From Spirochaetota bacterium (lineage in GTDB: Bacteria; Spirochaetota; Spirochaetia; Treponematales; Treponemataceae), in the NCBI GenBank assembly GCA_023438065.1, contig JAEXRH010000006.1, positions 34,927 to 98,926 of the forward strand: a stretch of DNA of 64,000 nt, given 5' to 3'. Below the pieces are notes generated by a model. It saw nothing but the letters and a program-made list of their open reading frames with translations, made no database searches and was not told the origin of the DNA. Positions 34,136-42,256 of this stretch are shown here, piece after piece. The translations under genes were made by a program, and so were the position numbers. Positions within the stretch are counted from its first letter, which is position 1. The number at the start of each line of letters is the position of its first letter.

Positions 34136-35161
34136 ATGGTCAGAAACGACCGTTCGATACGGGATATCGTCGCGATCGCGGGAAGCGAAGGCTCTCCTTC
34201 GCGGATCCGCTCGGGCGACGTCCTTCGCGTCGAGGTTCTTGACGCGTCCCGACACGGCCGCGCGAGGATTCGCCTCGCCGGCACGGTCATGTTCGCCTCC
34301 GACTCCCGGCTCGTGTCCTCGGGTGAGACCTTCCTCGCCCGCGTGACCCTCTCGAAGGGCTCGATCTTCCTTACCCCGATACCCGAGATCCATGAGGACG
34401 GCGCCGCCGACCGCGGGATCCTCGCGAGGCTCGGACTTCCCGATACCCCCGTTACCGCCAGTCTCGTGACCTTCTTCCGTTCGATCAACGCGCGCCTCGA
34501 TCCGGCGCTTCTCAAGAGCATCTCGGCGATAGCCGCGCGGTTTCCCGGAAAGGAGAGGCGCGCCGCCGAGGCCGCGGCCATCCTCGCCGAACGGGGTATC
34601 GATCCTGACGAGGAAACCGTGGCCCGGCTCGTTTCGTGCCTCGAGGGCGCGGGCGCCGACGACGGCGCGCCATTGCCGGACGGTTCCGAAGGACGGCCAC
34701 GCGGAACGGACGAACGAACGCGCGATCGGGCGGAAAGGGGCGAGGAGCCGGCGGGCGAGGGGAGCGATGGCCCCTCCGGCTCACGGTCCCCGCGGCTACG
34801 CCGGTTCCTCTCGTTCGTCAACGCGAAAAAGGGCAACGGGTATCACTGGGTCGTCGTTCCCTTCTCGCTCGCGATTTCGGGTCGGCCCTGTCGGGGGTCG
34901 GTGCGGTTTCTCCTCGACCTTTCCGCGAGCGCGGTTCTCCAGACGAGGATAACGTGCCTTGACGGGCGTCGCGAATGGGATTTCCTCCTCGCCGGGGGCG
35001 AATGCTCGTTCGACGCGGATCCGCCTCTCGCTTCCGGGACGGAGGCTCTCGCCGCGACCGGGCTCGCCCGATCGCTCGAGGGCGCGGGGATACTCTCGGT
35101 GGCGCGACGCGCCCTCATGGACCGGGGCGAGGATCTTCCCCGGGTGGACGTGCGCGCGTGA
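34136..35161 (+). CDS. Hypothetical protein, possibly FliK-like (flagellar hook-length control type)
   Basis: 341 residues, with AAGGGG before the ATG. The N-terminal 150 residues look folded (SGDVLRVEVLDASRHGRARIRLAG; LARLGLPDTPVTASLV). Residues about 180-220 are a low-complexity charged linker, and the last 120 (WVVVPFSLAISGRPCRGSVRFLLD) resemble the C-terminal part of FliK-like proteins. The position before a FlhB C-terminal-like gene supports a role with the flagellar export gate, since FliK works through FlhB. This is context-based inference; no diagnostic motif is strong enough alone. It ends with a GTGA overlap with the next gene. Confidence 0.6.
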   Translation: MVRNDRSIRDIVAIAGSEGSPSRIRSGDVLRVEVLDASRHGRARIRLAGTVMFASDSRLVSSGETFLARVTLSKGSIFLTPIPEIHEDGAADRGILARLGLPDTPVTASLVTFFRSINARLDPALLKSISAIAARFPGKERRAAEAAAILAERGIDPDEETVARLVSCLEGAGADDGAPLPDGSEGRPRGTDERTRDRAERGEEPAGEGSDGPSGSRSPRLRRFLSFVNAKKGNGYHWVVVPFSLAISGRPCRGSVRFLLDLSASAVLQTRITCLDGRREWDFLLAGGECSFDADPPLASGTEALAATGLARSLEGAGILSVARRALMDRGEDLPRVDVRA

Positions 35162-35421
35162 GCGGGCGAAAGAACGCCGTCGCCCTCGCGTACGGAATCG
35201 GCATGGAGGCCCCGGTCGTCGTCGCGAAGGGACGAAACGAACTGGCGCGCCGCATGCTCGAGATCGCCGAAGATTCGGGAATTACGATAATAAAAGACCC
35301 GATTCTTGCCGATATCCTAGAAGGGGCCGAAATAGGCGCGTGTATTCCGGAGGAAACATACGAGGCAGTCGCCGCGGTGTTCGCGTTTCTGGAAAAGGGA
35401 TACGCCGAGGGCCGTTTCTGA
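35158..35421 (+). CDS. FlhB C-terminal-domain-like protein (EscU/YscU/HrcU family)
   Basis: 87 residues, GTG start overlapping the previous stop. AVALAYGIGMEAPVVVAKGRNELARRMLEIAEDSGI is the hallmark of the cytoplasmic FlhB domain. DPILADILEGAEIGACIPEETYEAVAAVFAFL completes it. The self-cleaving NPTH sequence and the membrane part of FlhB are absent, so it is a stand-alone homologue. Such proteins can substitute for the cleaved FlhB C-terminal piece in some bacteria. Its neighbours, a FliK-like protein and an HD-GYP protein, fit a motility context. Confidence 0.9.
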   Translation: MSGRKNAVALAYGIGMEAPVVVAKGRNELARRMLEIAEDSGITIIKDPILADILEGAEIGACIPEETYEAVAAVFAFLEKGYAEGRF

Positions 35422-35458
35422 TCCCGTTCGCGAGAACAAGGTCTCATTAGGGGTTTGT

Positions 35459-36703
35459 ATGTTGAAAAAAGTGTTTCGTAACGAGATAACCGAGGGTATG
35501 CGCTTTTCCGCGCCGGTATTCTTCGACGACGGCGAGAACATGCTCGTCAGCAAGGGAGTGCCGATCAAGACAAGGGAGCTCATGGCGCTCGATCGCTGGA
35601 AAATACCCTTCGTGCTGACCGCGGGAAACCCGCTCAAGGGAGACGAACGGCTCGAGACCGCCGACGAACCCGAGGAGCTCGACGAGATCGAGGAAGTCGC
35701 CGAGGACGACTCCGTGGAGTCGGTTCCCGAGAAGGCGCGGCTCGACGAGCTCGAATACACCTCGGAGCAGATACTCAAGCTTCCCGAGGTCCTCGAGAAC
35801 ACCGCCCTCTATAAAACCTACAGCGACCTCATTCGCGACCTCGACGCGGTGTTTTCGGACATCAAGGGCCAGCGGGACGTGCGAACGCGCAGCATCGACC
35901 GGATCGTCGGCGAGCTCATGTCCGTCCTCCAGCACGAGCGCTCGGGAATCGTGGGATTCATCCTCGGCGGGGACGTCCAGGAGATGGGCCTCGCGAAGAG
36001 CTCGATCAATACCGCGATCCTCTCGATCATCATCGGCGAGCATTTCGGGCTCCCCCGCCACCGCCTGTTGCAAGTGGCTACCGGCGCGCTTCTCCATGAC
36101 GTCGGTATGCTCAAGATCCCGGAAGGCATCGTGAACAAAGAGGGAAAACTCGACGAGGGAGAGACCCAGGTCATGCGTTCCCACCCCCTTTACGGCTACA
36201 AACTCATCGTGAACGAGCTTCTCTACGCCGACGAGGTGGGTAAGGCGGCGGCCCAGCATCACGAACGCTGGGACGGCGAAGGCTATCCCGCCCGCCTTTC
36301 TGGCTTGAGCATCGACGTCGGGGCCCGGATCATCTCGGTCGCGGACGCCTTCGAGGCGATGGTCTCGCCGAAGGCCTGGCGCGACTCGATGGTCGGTTAT
36401 CAGGCGATGAAAAACCTCCTTTCCGACAACGCGCGCCGCTTCGACCCCGATATCATCAAGTCGATGATCCAGAGCATGGGCATCTACCCGGTCGGCTCGA
36501 TCGTGCTCATGAACAACTCGACGATTGCCCGGGTTATCGAAAGCCACCGCGAGGCCCCCTTGCGGCCGATGATCCGGGTGCTGATCGACGAGTTCGCGAA
36601 GCCCTATACCCAGAACGAGGGCGAGGTCATCGATCTCATGGAAAACCACACGATGTTCATCGCGCGGGCCATCGATCCCGCCGAATACCAGAAAACCCGG
36701 TGA
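35459..36703 (+). CDS. HD-GYP domain protein (probable c-di-GMP phosphodiesterase)
   Basis: 414 residues. The N-terminus (EITEGMRFSAPVFFDDGENMLVSKG) is a domain often seen in spirochaete and delta-proteobacterial HD-GYP proteins. It is followed by a very acidic linker near residues 65-90. The HD-GYP domain has GALLHDVGMLKIP (HD pair), SHPLYGYKLI, and HHERWDGEGYP with the GYP triad, then ISVADAFEAM. All metal ligands appear present, so hydrolysis of c-di-GMP is expected. The stop overlaps the yraN start as GTGA. Confidence 0.9.
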   Translation: MLKKVFRNEITEGMRFSAPVFFDDGENMLVSKGVPIKTRELMALDRWKIPFVLTAGNPLKGDERLETADEPEELDEIEEVAEDDSVESVPEKARLDELEYTSEQILKLPEVLENTALYKTYSDLIRDLDAVFSDIKGQRDVRTRSIDRIVGELMSVLQHERSGIVGFILGGDVQEMGLAKSSINTAILSIIIGEHFGLPRHRLLQVATGALLHDVGMLKIPEGIVNKEGKLDEGETQVMRSHPLYGYKLIVNELLYADEVGKAAAQHHERWDGEGYPARLSGLSIDVGARIISVADAFEAMVSPKAWRDSMVGYQAMKNLLSDNARRFDPDIIKSMIQSMGIYPVGSIVLMNNSTIARVIESHREAPLRPMIRVLIDEFAKPYTQNEGEVIDLMENHTMFIARAIDPAEYQKTR

Positions 36704-37095
36704 CCCCTCTCCCCGGACGCGAACCCCTCGAGACGGGCAGGGCCGGCGAAGAGCAGGCAGCCCGCGAACTTGCCTCGGCGGGATGGACCGTCGTCGGGCG
36801 TAACTGGAGGACAAGGTTCGGGGAAATTGATATAATAGCCCTCGACGGCGACGCGATCGTCTTCGTCGAGGTAAAGACCTGGCCCCACGGGACGGACGAC
36901 GACCTCGCGATCGCGATCGGGCCGCGCAAGCGGAAAAGAATGGCCAATACGGCTAAATGTTTTCTCGACGCGCATCGACAATATAATGGCATGTACGTTC
37001 GGTTTGACGTGATCCTCGCGAGCTCTCAGTCCCAGGAAGACGGCTCGTACCGGTTCCGCCACCTCAGAGATGCCTTTTCGGAGCGTGAAGAATGA
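36700..37095 (+). CDS. yraN: YraN/UPF0102 family nuclease-like protein
   Basis: 131 residues, GTG start overlapping the previous stop. GRAGEEQAARELASAGWTVVGRNWRTRFGEIDIIALDGDAIVFVEVKTW contains the PD-(D/E)xK-type core (GEID ... VEVKT). The family is thought to be nuclease-like and linked to DNA processing, without a firm function. Its last codons overlap the next small gene by 4 nt. Confidence 0.95.
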   Translation: MTPLPGREPLETGRAGEEQAARELASAGWTVVGRNWRTRFGEIDIIALDGDAIVFVEVKTWPHGTDDDLAIAIGPRKRKRMANTAKCFLDAHRQYNGMYVRFDVILASSQSQEDGSYRFRHLRDAFSEREE

Positions 37096-37250
37096 CAAAT
37101 GTTAGCGTGGCAGAAGATCCCCGGATACGCGAGCTGAGGGAAAAGATAAAGGACGACGGATATGTCCAGGGCGCGATACAGCGGATCGCCCTCGTCTTGA
37201 GCGACAGACTCATTGAGGTGAAGGAAACGGACCATGAACGAAAATACTGA
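37092..37250 (+). CDS. Small 52-residue hypothetical protein
   Basis: Starts with ATGA overlapping the yraN stop and ends 17 nt inside the next gene. The peptide begins MTNVSVAEDPRIRELREKIK and continues with a helical, charged segment DDGYVQGAIQRIALVLSDRL. Support comes from tight coupling on both sides and coding-like composition; without it there would be an unusual 140-nt gap in an otherwise overlapping operon. No homology is recognised. Confidence 0.7.
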   Translation: MTNVSVAEDPRIRELREKIKDDGYVQGAIQRIALVLSDRLIEVKETDHERKY

Positions 37251-37773
37251 ATCATCCCGCCGGCGCGACCGGCACAGACGTCACCGGGGCGGCAAATCGG
37301 CCGAGGCCCGCGGCGAGAAGAAGGGCGCCCAGCAGCGACCGGGCGTTCCTTCCTCCGGAGGCGGCAGGAAGGACGGCCGTCCCGAGGGAAGGCCCGCGCG
37401 CGACGACTCGCGCGGCCGCGACGACCGCCGCGAACGGAAACAGGAGCCCCTTCCCCCGCTCCCCAAACTGCCGACCCCGGCATGCGCCAAATGCGGCGAG
37501 CCGATCCAGGACGTGACCTCCGCGCTCTCCGACAAGGACTCGGGGAGCCCGGTTCATTTCGACTGCGTGATCAAGTTCCTCGAGGGCGCCGAGAATCTCG
37601 GCGCGAACGAAAAGATCGTATACGTCGGTCAGGGCCGCTTCGCCGTCATGTTTTTCGAGAATCCCGTCGATACCCGCAAATTCAGGATCGTCAGGATGAT
37701 CGAGTGGGAACGCCGCGACGGCCGCGCCGAGTGGCGGACCGACATCGCGGGGCAGTTCAGCCAGGTAAAGTGA
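37234..37773 (+). CDS. Hypothetical protein with disordered basic N-terminus and CxxC zinc-like domain
   Basis: 179 residues. GAGGTGAAGGAAACGG precedes the ATG, with the ribosome-binding site inside the small upstream gene. Residues 1-78 are an Arg/Lys/Gly/Pro-rich low-complexity tail. The remaining 100 are folded, with ACAKCGEPIQDV and PVHFDCVIKFL giving a CxxC...HxxC zinc-type site, and FAVMFFENP and IEWERRDGRAEWR later. It resembles a conserved spirochaete hypothetical protein. The basic tail suggests RNA or DNA binding. It ends the operon at a clear terminator. Confidence 0.8.
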   Translation: MNENTESSRRRDRHRRHRGGKSAEARGEKKGAQQRPGVPSSGGGRKDGRPEGRPARDDSRGRDDRRERKQEPLPPLPKLPTPACAKCGEPIQDVTSALSDKDSGSPVHFDCVIKFLEGAENLGANEKIVYVGQGRFAVMFFENPVDTRKFRIVRMIEWERRDGRAEWRTDIAGQFSQVK

Positions 37774-37810
37774 GTTCGAAAGCCGCGGGTTCGCCGCGCG
37801 TTGAGGAGGG

Positions 37811-37840
37811 GTCGGCCCGATCGGGCCGGCTCTTTTTTTT
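37811..37840 (+). terminator. Rho-independent terminator of the HD-GYP/yraN operon
   Basis: GTCGGCCC (37811-37818) and GGGCCGGC (37823-37830) pair over GATC, followed by T-C and eight Ts. Confidence 0.85.
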
Positions 37841-37849
37841 GGCGAGGCG

Positions 37850-38335
37850 TCAGCTCCGGTACATCTTCGGCAACTCGAAAAGGCTTACGTTGACCGAGAA
37901 GGGGCCATAGCTCGTCGTGAACGGGATCGCGACGATCGGCTGCTTGTCGGGCCACGCGATCGTATGGTTCTTTCCCTGCACGACGACCGGCACCGACACG
38001 TTTATCTTGTAGTCGACGAGGCGCGAGGACGCCTGCGAGGCGATGACGTTGACGAGCTCGCCGACCATCCCGTTGATGAGGTCGAGCCGCTCATCCTCGG
38101 TTTTCCACGTGACCCCCGAGCTCGCGAGGAGCTTGTCCGCGAGAAGCTTCGTGAGCCTGATCGCGACGACCCCGATCGCGTTACCGGTGAGGACCATTAC
38201 GGCCGATATGTCCCAGCGATGGGTATACGCGCGCTCGTCGAGGTAGACCTCCCCGGGCGCGGGCGAAACGCTGAACATCTGCTCGAAAAGCGCGATCGAC
38301 GCGGAAAGAAACGGGTTGATCAGGGCTACGTTCAC
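37850..38335 (-). CDS. cheX: CheX-family chemotaxis phosphatase
   Basis: 161 residues, GTG start with GGAGG 10 nt upstream. INPFLSASIALFEQMF is the usual CheX beginning. The active-site helix reads NGMVGELVNVIASQA, with the E-x-x-N pair (ELVN) that positions water for dephosphorylating CheY-P. CheX is the CheY-P phosphatase used in spirochaete chemotaxis. The gene is alone, with no other che genes in the window. Confidence 0.88.
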   Translation of the reverse strand: MNVALINPFLSASIALFEQMFSVSPAPGEVYLDERAYTHRWDISAVMVLTGNAIGVVAIRLTKLLADKLLASSGVTWKTEDERLDLINGMVGELVNVIASQASSRLVDYKINVSVPVVVQGKNHTIAWPDKQPIVAIPFTTSYGPFSVNVSLFELPKMYRS

Positions 38336-38392
38336 CGGAAAGGTCCTCCATACTTCAGTATATGGTTTTTTTCCCGAAAATCCCGTGAGACG

Positions 38393-38423
38393 AAAAAAAA
38401 GGACGGTCCGCTGAGGACCGTCC
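38393..38423 (-). terminator. Rho-independent terminator of serS
   Basis: GGACGGTCC (38401-38409) pairs with GGACCGTCC (38415-38423), 5-nt loop; on the minus strand the U-run corresponds to the As at 38393-38400. Confidence 0.88.
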
Positions 38424-38462
38424 GTTCGGTAATCGCGCGAAACGCCGCCGCGAGGCTTTTTC

Positions 38463-39740
38463 TTACGCCTTCGCCTTGATGATGTCGAAGCCGCAGAAGG
38501 GCACGAGGGCGGCGGGCACCTTGATCGAGCCGTCCGCCTGCTGGAAGTTCTCGATGACCGCGATCATCGCGCGGGAAAGCGCGATCGCCGTCCCGTTGAG
38601 CATGTGGACGTACTTGTTCTTGCCGTCACTGTCCTTGTAGCGGACGTTGAGCCGCCGCGCCTGGAAGTCGGTGCAGTTCGAGGTCGAGGTGACCTCTCCC
38701 CAGTCGCCGCCGTTCCGGCCGGGCATCCAGGCCTCGAGGTCCCACTTCCGGTAGGCGGGGGCGCCGAGGTCGCCGGTGCAGGTGTCGACGACGCGGAACG
38801 GGATGCCGAGCCCGACGAAGATCTCCTCCTCGATGAGGCGAAGCTTCTCGTGGATCGCGTCGGAGTCCTCGGGGAGGCAGTAGACGAACATCTCGAGCTT
38901 GTTGAACTGGTGGACGCGGTAGAGCCCCTTGGAGAACTGGCCCGCCGCCCCGGCCTCGCGCCTGAAGCAGTGCGAGAGCCCGCAGTAGAAGAGGGGGAGT
39001 TTCTCTTTCGGGAGAATCTCGTCCTTGTGGTAGCCGCCGAGGGTGATCTCGGCGGTCGCGACGAGGCAGGTGCCCTCTTCCTCGATGTTGTAGACGTTCG
39101 ACTCCTTGCCGCGCGGGTTGAAGCCGATGCCCTGGAGGATTTCCTCCTTGGCGATGTCGGGGGTGATGAAGGGGGTGAAGCCGTGCTTCCGCAAGACGTT
39201 CATCGCGTACATGATGAGCGCTTGCTCGAGGAAGACCGCCTCGTTCTTGAGGTAGTAGAACTTTACGCCCGAGACCTTCGTGCCGGCCTCGAAGTCGATG
39301 AGGTCGAGGGCCTCGCCGAGCTGGACGTGGTCCTTCGGCTCGAAGGCGAACTTCGTCGGCTCGCCCGATCGCTTGACCTCGGTGTTGTCCTTGTCTTCCT
39401 TGCCGACGGGGGCGTCGGGGTGGGCCATGTTCGGGATCATGCGGCCCGCGACGTCGAGATCGGCCTCGACCCGGGCGAGCTCGGCCTCGGAAGCGGCGAT
39501 CTCGTCCTTGATCGTCTTTCCCTCGTCGATGAGCTTCTTTCGCTCGTCGTCCGAGAGCTTTCCTTTCATGGACTTCGCGTTGTCGTTCCGCCTCGTCTGG
39601 AGCGCCTGGAGCGCGGTAACGAGCGCGGTTCGTTTGTCGAAGAGCGCGACGACCGCGTCGGCGTCCGCCGTCATATTGCGCGCCGTGATATTGGCCTTCA
39701 CGGCAGCGAGGTTTTCCTTGATAAATCGGTAATCTAACAT
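38463..39740 (-). CDS. serS: Seryl-tRNA synthetase
   Basis: 425 residues, standard length. The N-terminal antiparallel coiled coil spans about residues 30-100 and binds the long variable arm of tRNA-Ser. The class II motifs follow: motif 2 as CFRREAGAAGQFSKGLYRVHQF, and motif 3 as LNGTAIALSRAMIAVIEN. TAEITLGGYH lines the serine pocket. It charges tRNA-Ser, and tRNA-Sec if present. The ATG has only a weak ribosome-binding site. A terminator lies 40 nt downstream. Confidence 0.98.
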   Translation of the reverse strand: MLDYRFIKENLAAVKANITARNMTADADAVVALFDKRTALVTALQALQTRRNDNAKSMKGKLSDDERKKLIDEGKTIKDEIAASEAELARVEADLDVAGRMIPNMAHPDAPVGKEDKDNTEVKRSGEPTKFAFEPKDHVQLGEALDLIDFEAGTKVSGVKFYYLKNEAVFLEQALIMYAMNVLRKHGFTPFITPDIAKEEILQGIGFNPRGKESNVYNIEEEGTCLVATAEITLGGYHKDEILPKEKLPLFYCGLSHCFRREAGAAGQFSKGLYRVHQFNKLEMFVYCLPEDSDAIHEKLRLIEEEIFVGLGIPFRVVDTCTGDLGAPAYRKWDLEAWMPGRNGGDWGEVTSTSNCTDFQARRLNVRYKDSDGKNKYVHMLNGTAIALSRAMIAVIENFQQADGSIKVPAALVPFCGFDIIKAKA

Positions 39741-39874
39741 GATGGGTTATCATAGCGCGGAGCGCGCGAGAGGCGCAAGTGGGGAAAAAAGGGGGATTGA
39801 GCCCGAGGGCCGAACGAGGTGCGAACGTCGTCGTTCGGAGGCCCCTCATGCGCGGGCGGAGCCGTGGGGCGAAA

Positions 39875-40627
39875 TCAGTAGGGGAACTCGCCCGTGAAAA
39901 ACCGGCGAGGCTCGCTCGAGTCGGACATCCGGAGAATGAGCTCGCCCTGGGATCCGATTCCCTCGACGATACCCTCGACCGCGTTTTCCCTCCCGGGGTC
40001 TCCCGGGATAAAGCGCGACCTTTCGCCCCGTTTCCAGAGCCGCTCGCCGACGGCGCGCGCCCACCCGTCGTCCTCGAGCGCCAGGGCAAGCTCGGCGAGG
40101 TACGCCTCGAGCGCCTCTTCCGGGGTCGGCGCCGCCGGGCCCGTTGCGCCGTTTGCCATGGCGAGCGAGATCGCCCGCCGGCAAAGTTCCCCGGGGAACT
40201 TCGCTTGGGCGAGGTTCATGCCGGTCCCGACGAGGAGCGCGTCCCCGGTATTCTCGCAAAGGATCCCCGCCAGCTTCTTGCCGTCGAGAAGGACGTCGTT
40301 CGGCCACTTGATCGCGGTACGCTTTCCGTCGGCGAGGAACCGGTCAAGCGCGCGGGAAACGGCGAGCCCGACGCGAAGGGTAAAGCCCGCAACCGGCTTT
40401 CGGCGGAGGAGGACGGTGCAAAGAAGGCTTTCCCGGTTGCCGGATTCCCAGGTGCGGCCCGCGATCCTTCCCCGCCCGGCCGTCTGAAAGTCGGCGAAGA
40501 AGGCGGTCCCGTCGGGATAGCCGAGGCGCCCGAATTCCCGCGCGTCGTCCATGGTACTTCCCGTTTCCTTGATGCGGAGGATCGGCGATCCGAGCGCGTT
40601 TTTTCCCCGTGTCTCCGTGTATTCCAT
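39875..40627 (-). CDS. birA: Biotin--[acetyl-CoA-carboxylase] ligase, no DNA-binding domain
   Basis: 250 residues from the ATG at 40627. QTAGRGRIAGRTWES is the biotinyl-adenylate loop and KWPNDVLLDGKKLAGIL is the catalytic Lys region. The protein lacks the N-terminal helix-turn-helix of bifunctional BirA, so it is an enzyme only. It attaches biotin to BCCP or biotin-dependent decarboxylases. It is divergent from a sensor kinase, with only 35 bp between the start codons. Confidence 0.93.
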   Translation of the reverse strand: MEYTETRGKNALGSPILRIKETGSTMDDAREFGRLGYPDGTAFFADFQTAGRGRIAGRTWESGNRESLLCTVLLRRKPVAGFTLRVGLAVSRALDRFLADGKRTAIKWPNDVLLDGKKLAGILCENTGDALLVGTGMNLAQAKFPGELCRRAISLAMANGATGPAAPTPEEALEAYLAELALALEDDGWARAVGERLWKRGERSRFIPGDPGRENAVEGIVEGIGSQGELILRMSDSSEPRRFFTGEFPY

Positions 40628-40662
40628 GTGTAAAACCCCAGAGTACCGACTATACTGTAAGG

Positions 40663-41868
40663 ATGAACGCTCGCGCAACGGCTCTGCCGCTCACCCCGCT
40701 TTTGGTCGCAATGCTTCTGTCGTTGTCTGTGGCCGCGGAAGCTTCCCCTTCGGGACTGACCGCGTCATCCCTTCTGACTTCCCCGCGCGTCTGGAACGTC
40801 GTCGTCGGCATCGTGTTGCTCCTTATCGCCCTCTATTCGGTTGTGGGCAGAATCAAGGCCGGTCGCCTTGAACGGTGGATCGACGTCCGGAATCGCGAGA
40901 GTCGGGCGTTTTTGCAGGCGTTTCCCGACCATGTTTTCACGATAACGAGCGAAGGATCCTTTATCACCCATCAAGTTCCCGCGGTTCCCGGCATCGGCAT
41001 GCCGGGCGCCGACGTCGCGGGAAAGCGGGTTACGGACGTGTTCGGCGCGAAGTCGGCCGGGCCCGTCATGGAGGCCGTGCGAAAAACGCTCGATACCGGG
41101 GACTCGTGCGCGCTCGCGATCGAGATCGAGGTTCCCGGGGAGACGAGAACCTACGAATTGCGCGTCGTCCCCGTCGACCGCGAGCAAGCGCTCTTCATCG
41201 CGCGCGACGTGACCGAACGCGTCGCCCACGAGGCGAGCCTCGTGGGCCATTTGCGCGAAAAGGAAATCCTGATTCGCGAGATCAACCATCGCGTCAAGAA
41301 CAACCTGCAGGTCATGTCGAGTCTCATCGCGCTCCAGACGGAGCTGTTCAGGGACGAGGAGGACAAGCTCCTCATGCAGGAAACCCAGCGGCGGATACAC
41401 ACGATGGCCTATCTTCACAACCTCGTCTATCGCTCCGAGGATTACTCCTCGGTCGACCTCGCCGCCTATGTCTCCGAGATCGCGGGAAACCTCAAGGGAT
41501 CGTTCGGGGTTCGGCCGGAAAAGATAGGGGTCGGTCTTGAGCTCGAGAAGGTTCCCGTTTCGCTCGCGACCGCGTTGCCCGTCGGGCTCATCGCGAGCGA
41601 GCTCGTCTCGAACAGTCTCAAATACGCGTTTCCGGGATTGTCATCGGGGAATGTTACCGTCGGCCTTCATCGCGACGGGGATATGGTACGCCTGACCGTT
41701 CAGGATAACGGATGCGGGCTTCCCGAGGGTTTCTCCATCAAGGAGGCAAAAACGCTCGGGTGGATTCTCATTCAGTCCCTTTCCCGCCAGATCGGCGCGA
41801 CGCTCGAGCTCATGCCCGGCGCGGGAACCGGCGTATCGGTGACCTTCCCTCCGGAAATTTCCGGGTAG
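40663..41868 (+). CDS. HisKA_2-type sensor histidine kinase with PAS-like domain
   Basis: 401 residues starting at ATG 40663. A signal-like hydrophobic segment is followed by a membrane helix at about 45-65, then a PAS-like domain (about 85-190). The phospho-acceptor region is REINHRVKNNLQVMSSLIALQ, typical of the HWE/HisKA_2 group, and the ATPase shows ELVSNSLKYAFPG and DNGCGLPEG. Such kinases often signal to response regulators with non-DNA-binding outputs. No regulator is adjacent. TATACT lies 6 nt before the ATG, so the leader is very short. Confidence 0.88.
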   Translation: MNARATALPLTPLLVAMLLSLSVAAEASPSGLTASSLLTSPRVWNVVVGIVLLLIALYSVVGRIKAGRLERWIDVRNRESRAFLQAFPDHVFTITSEGSFITHQVPAVPGIGMPGADVAGKRVTDVFGAKSAGPVMEAVRKTLDTGDSCALAIEIEVPGETRTYELRVVPVDREQALFIARDVTERVAHEASLVGHLREKEILIREINHRVKNNLQVMSSLIALQTELFRDEEDKLLMQETQRRIHTMAYLHNLVYRSEDYSSVDLAAYVSEIAGNLKGSFGVRPEKIGVGLELEKVPVSLATALPVGLIASELVSNSLKYAFPGLSSGNVTVGLHRDGDMVRLTVQDNGCGLPEGFSIKEAKTLGWILIQSLSRQIGATLELMPGAGTGVSVTFPPEISG

Positions 41869-41945
41869 CCGTCCGCCCAAGAGCGCAACCGCGCGCGGGA
41901 ATCCCCGAACGTTTGTCAGGCGGGCATAAAAAAAAGAGATATTTT

Positions 41946-42030
41946 AGCGGATGAAGGGATTCGTGGCGCAGCTTCGAACGGTCGAACCCTCGTCGCGAAG
42001 CGACGCCCGGCACCGAGCTTGGGAAGCTAA
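41946..42030 (-). pseudogene. 3' part of a split, decayed tRNA-Gly
   Basis: On the minus strand this reads AGCTTCCCAAGCT (anticodon arm, anticodon CCC), then GACGAGGGTTCGAC (T-arm start) and CCCTTCATCCGCT (3' acceptor). Two insertions of about 20 nt, one in the variable loop and one in the T-stem, destroy the fold. Its matching 5' part lies on the other side of the intact tRNA gene. Confidence 0.7.
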
Positions 42031-42062
42031 GCGATCGCTTTCCAAAAAAAAAGAGAAATTAC

Positions 42063-42134
42063 AGCGGATGAAGGGAGTCGAACCCTCGTCACGAGCTTGG
42101 GAAGCTCGGGTAATAGCCGTTATACGACATCCGC
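42063..42134 (-). tRNA. tRNA-Gly (anticodon CCC)
   Basis: 72 nt; acceptor GCGGATG/CATCCGC (7 bp), D-arm GTAT..TTAC, anticodon stem CGAGC/GCTCG with loop TTCCCAA (CCC at positions 34-36), T-arm GAGGG-TTCGACT-CCCTT, discriminator U. CCA is not encoded: GTA follows. It decodes GGG. The acceptor stem continues into flanking DNA as a perfect 19-bp inverted repeat (42052-42070 with 42128-42146), and a U-run follows on the 3' side. Confidence 0.92.
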
Positions 42135-42170
42135 TGTAATTTCTCTACCAATCTTTGCAAAGCGATTGCC

Positions 42171-42195
42171 GTAATAGCCGTTATACGACATCCGC
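42171..42195 (-). pseudogene. 5' part of a split tRNA-Gly
   Basis: 25 nt identical to the first 25 nt of the intact tRNA-Gly gene (acceptor 5' strand plus D-arm), then sequence diverges. It is preceded by TATTTTA, which pairs with the far end of the 3' part. Confidence 0.85.
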
Positions 42196-42227
42196 TAAAA
42201 TATGTCTTGCGTCCGATGAACGGAATC

Positions 42228-42256
42228 ATACTATCATTCCTGCGCCGTCGTGTCAA
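42228..42256 (-). promoter_or_regulatory. Candidate promoter of the tRNA-Gly locus
   Basis: On the minus strand, consensus TTGACA (42251-42256) and TAGTAT (42228-42233) with 17-bp spacing, about 25 nt before the first tRNA-like segment. It overlaps the last bases of the lacI-type gene. Confidence 0.6.
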
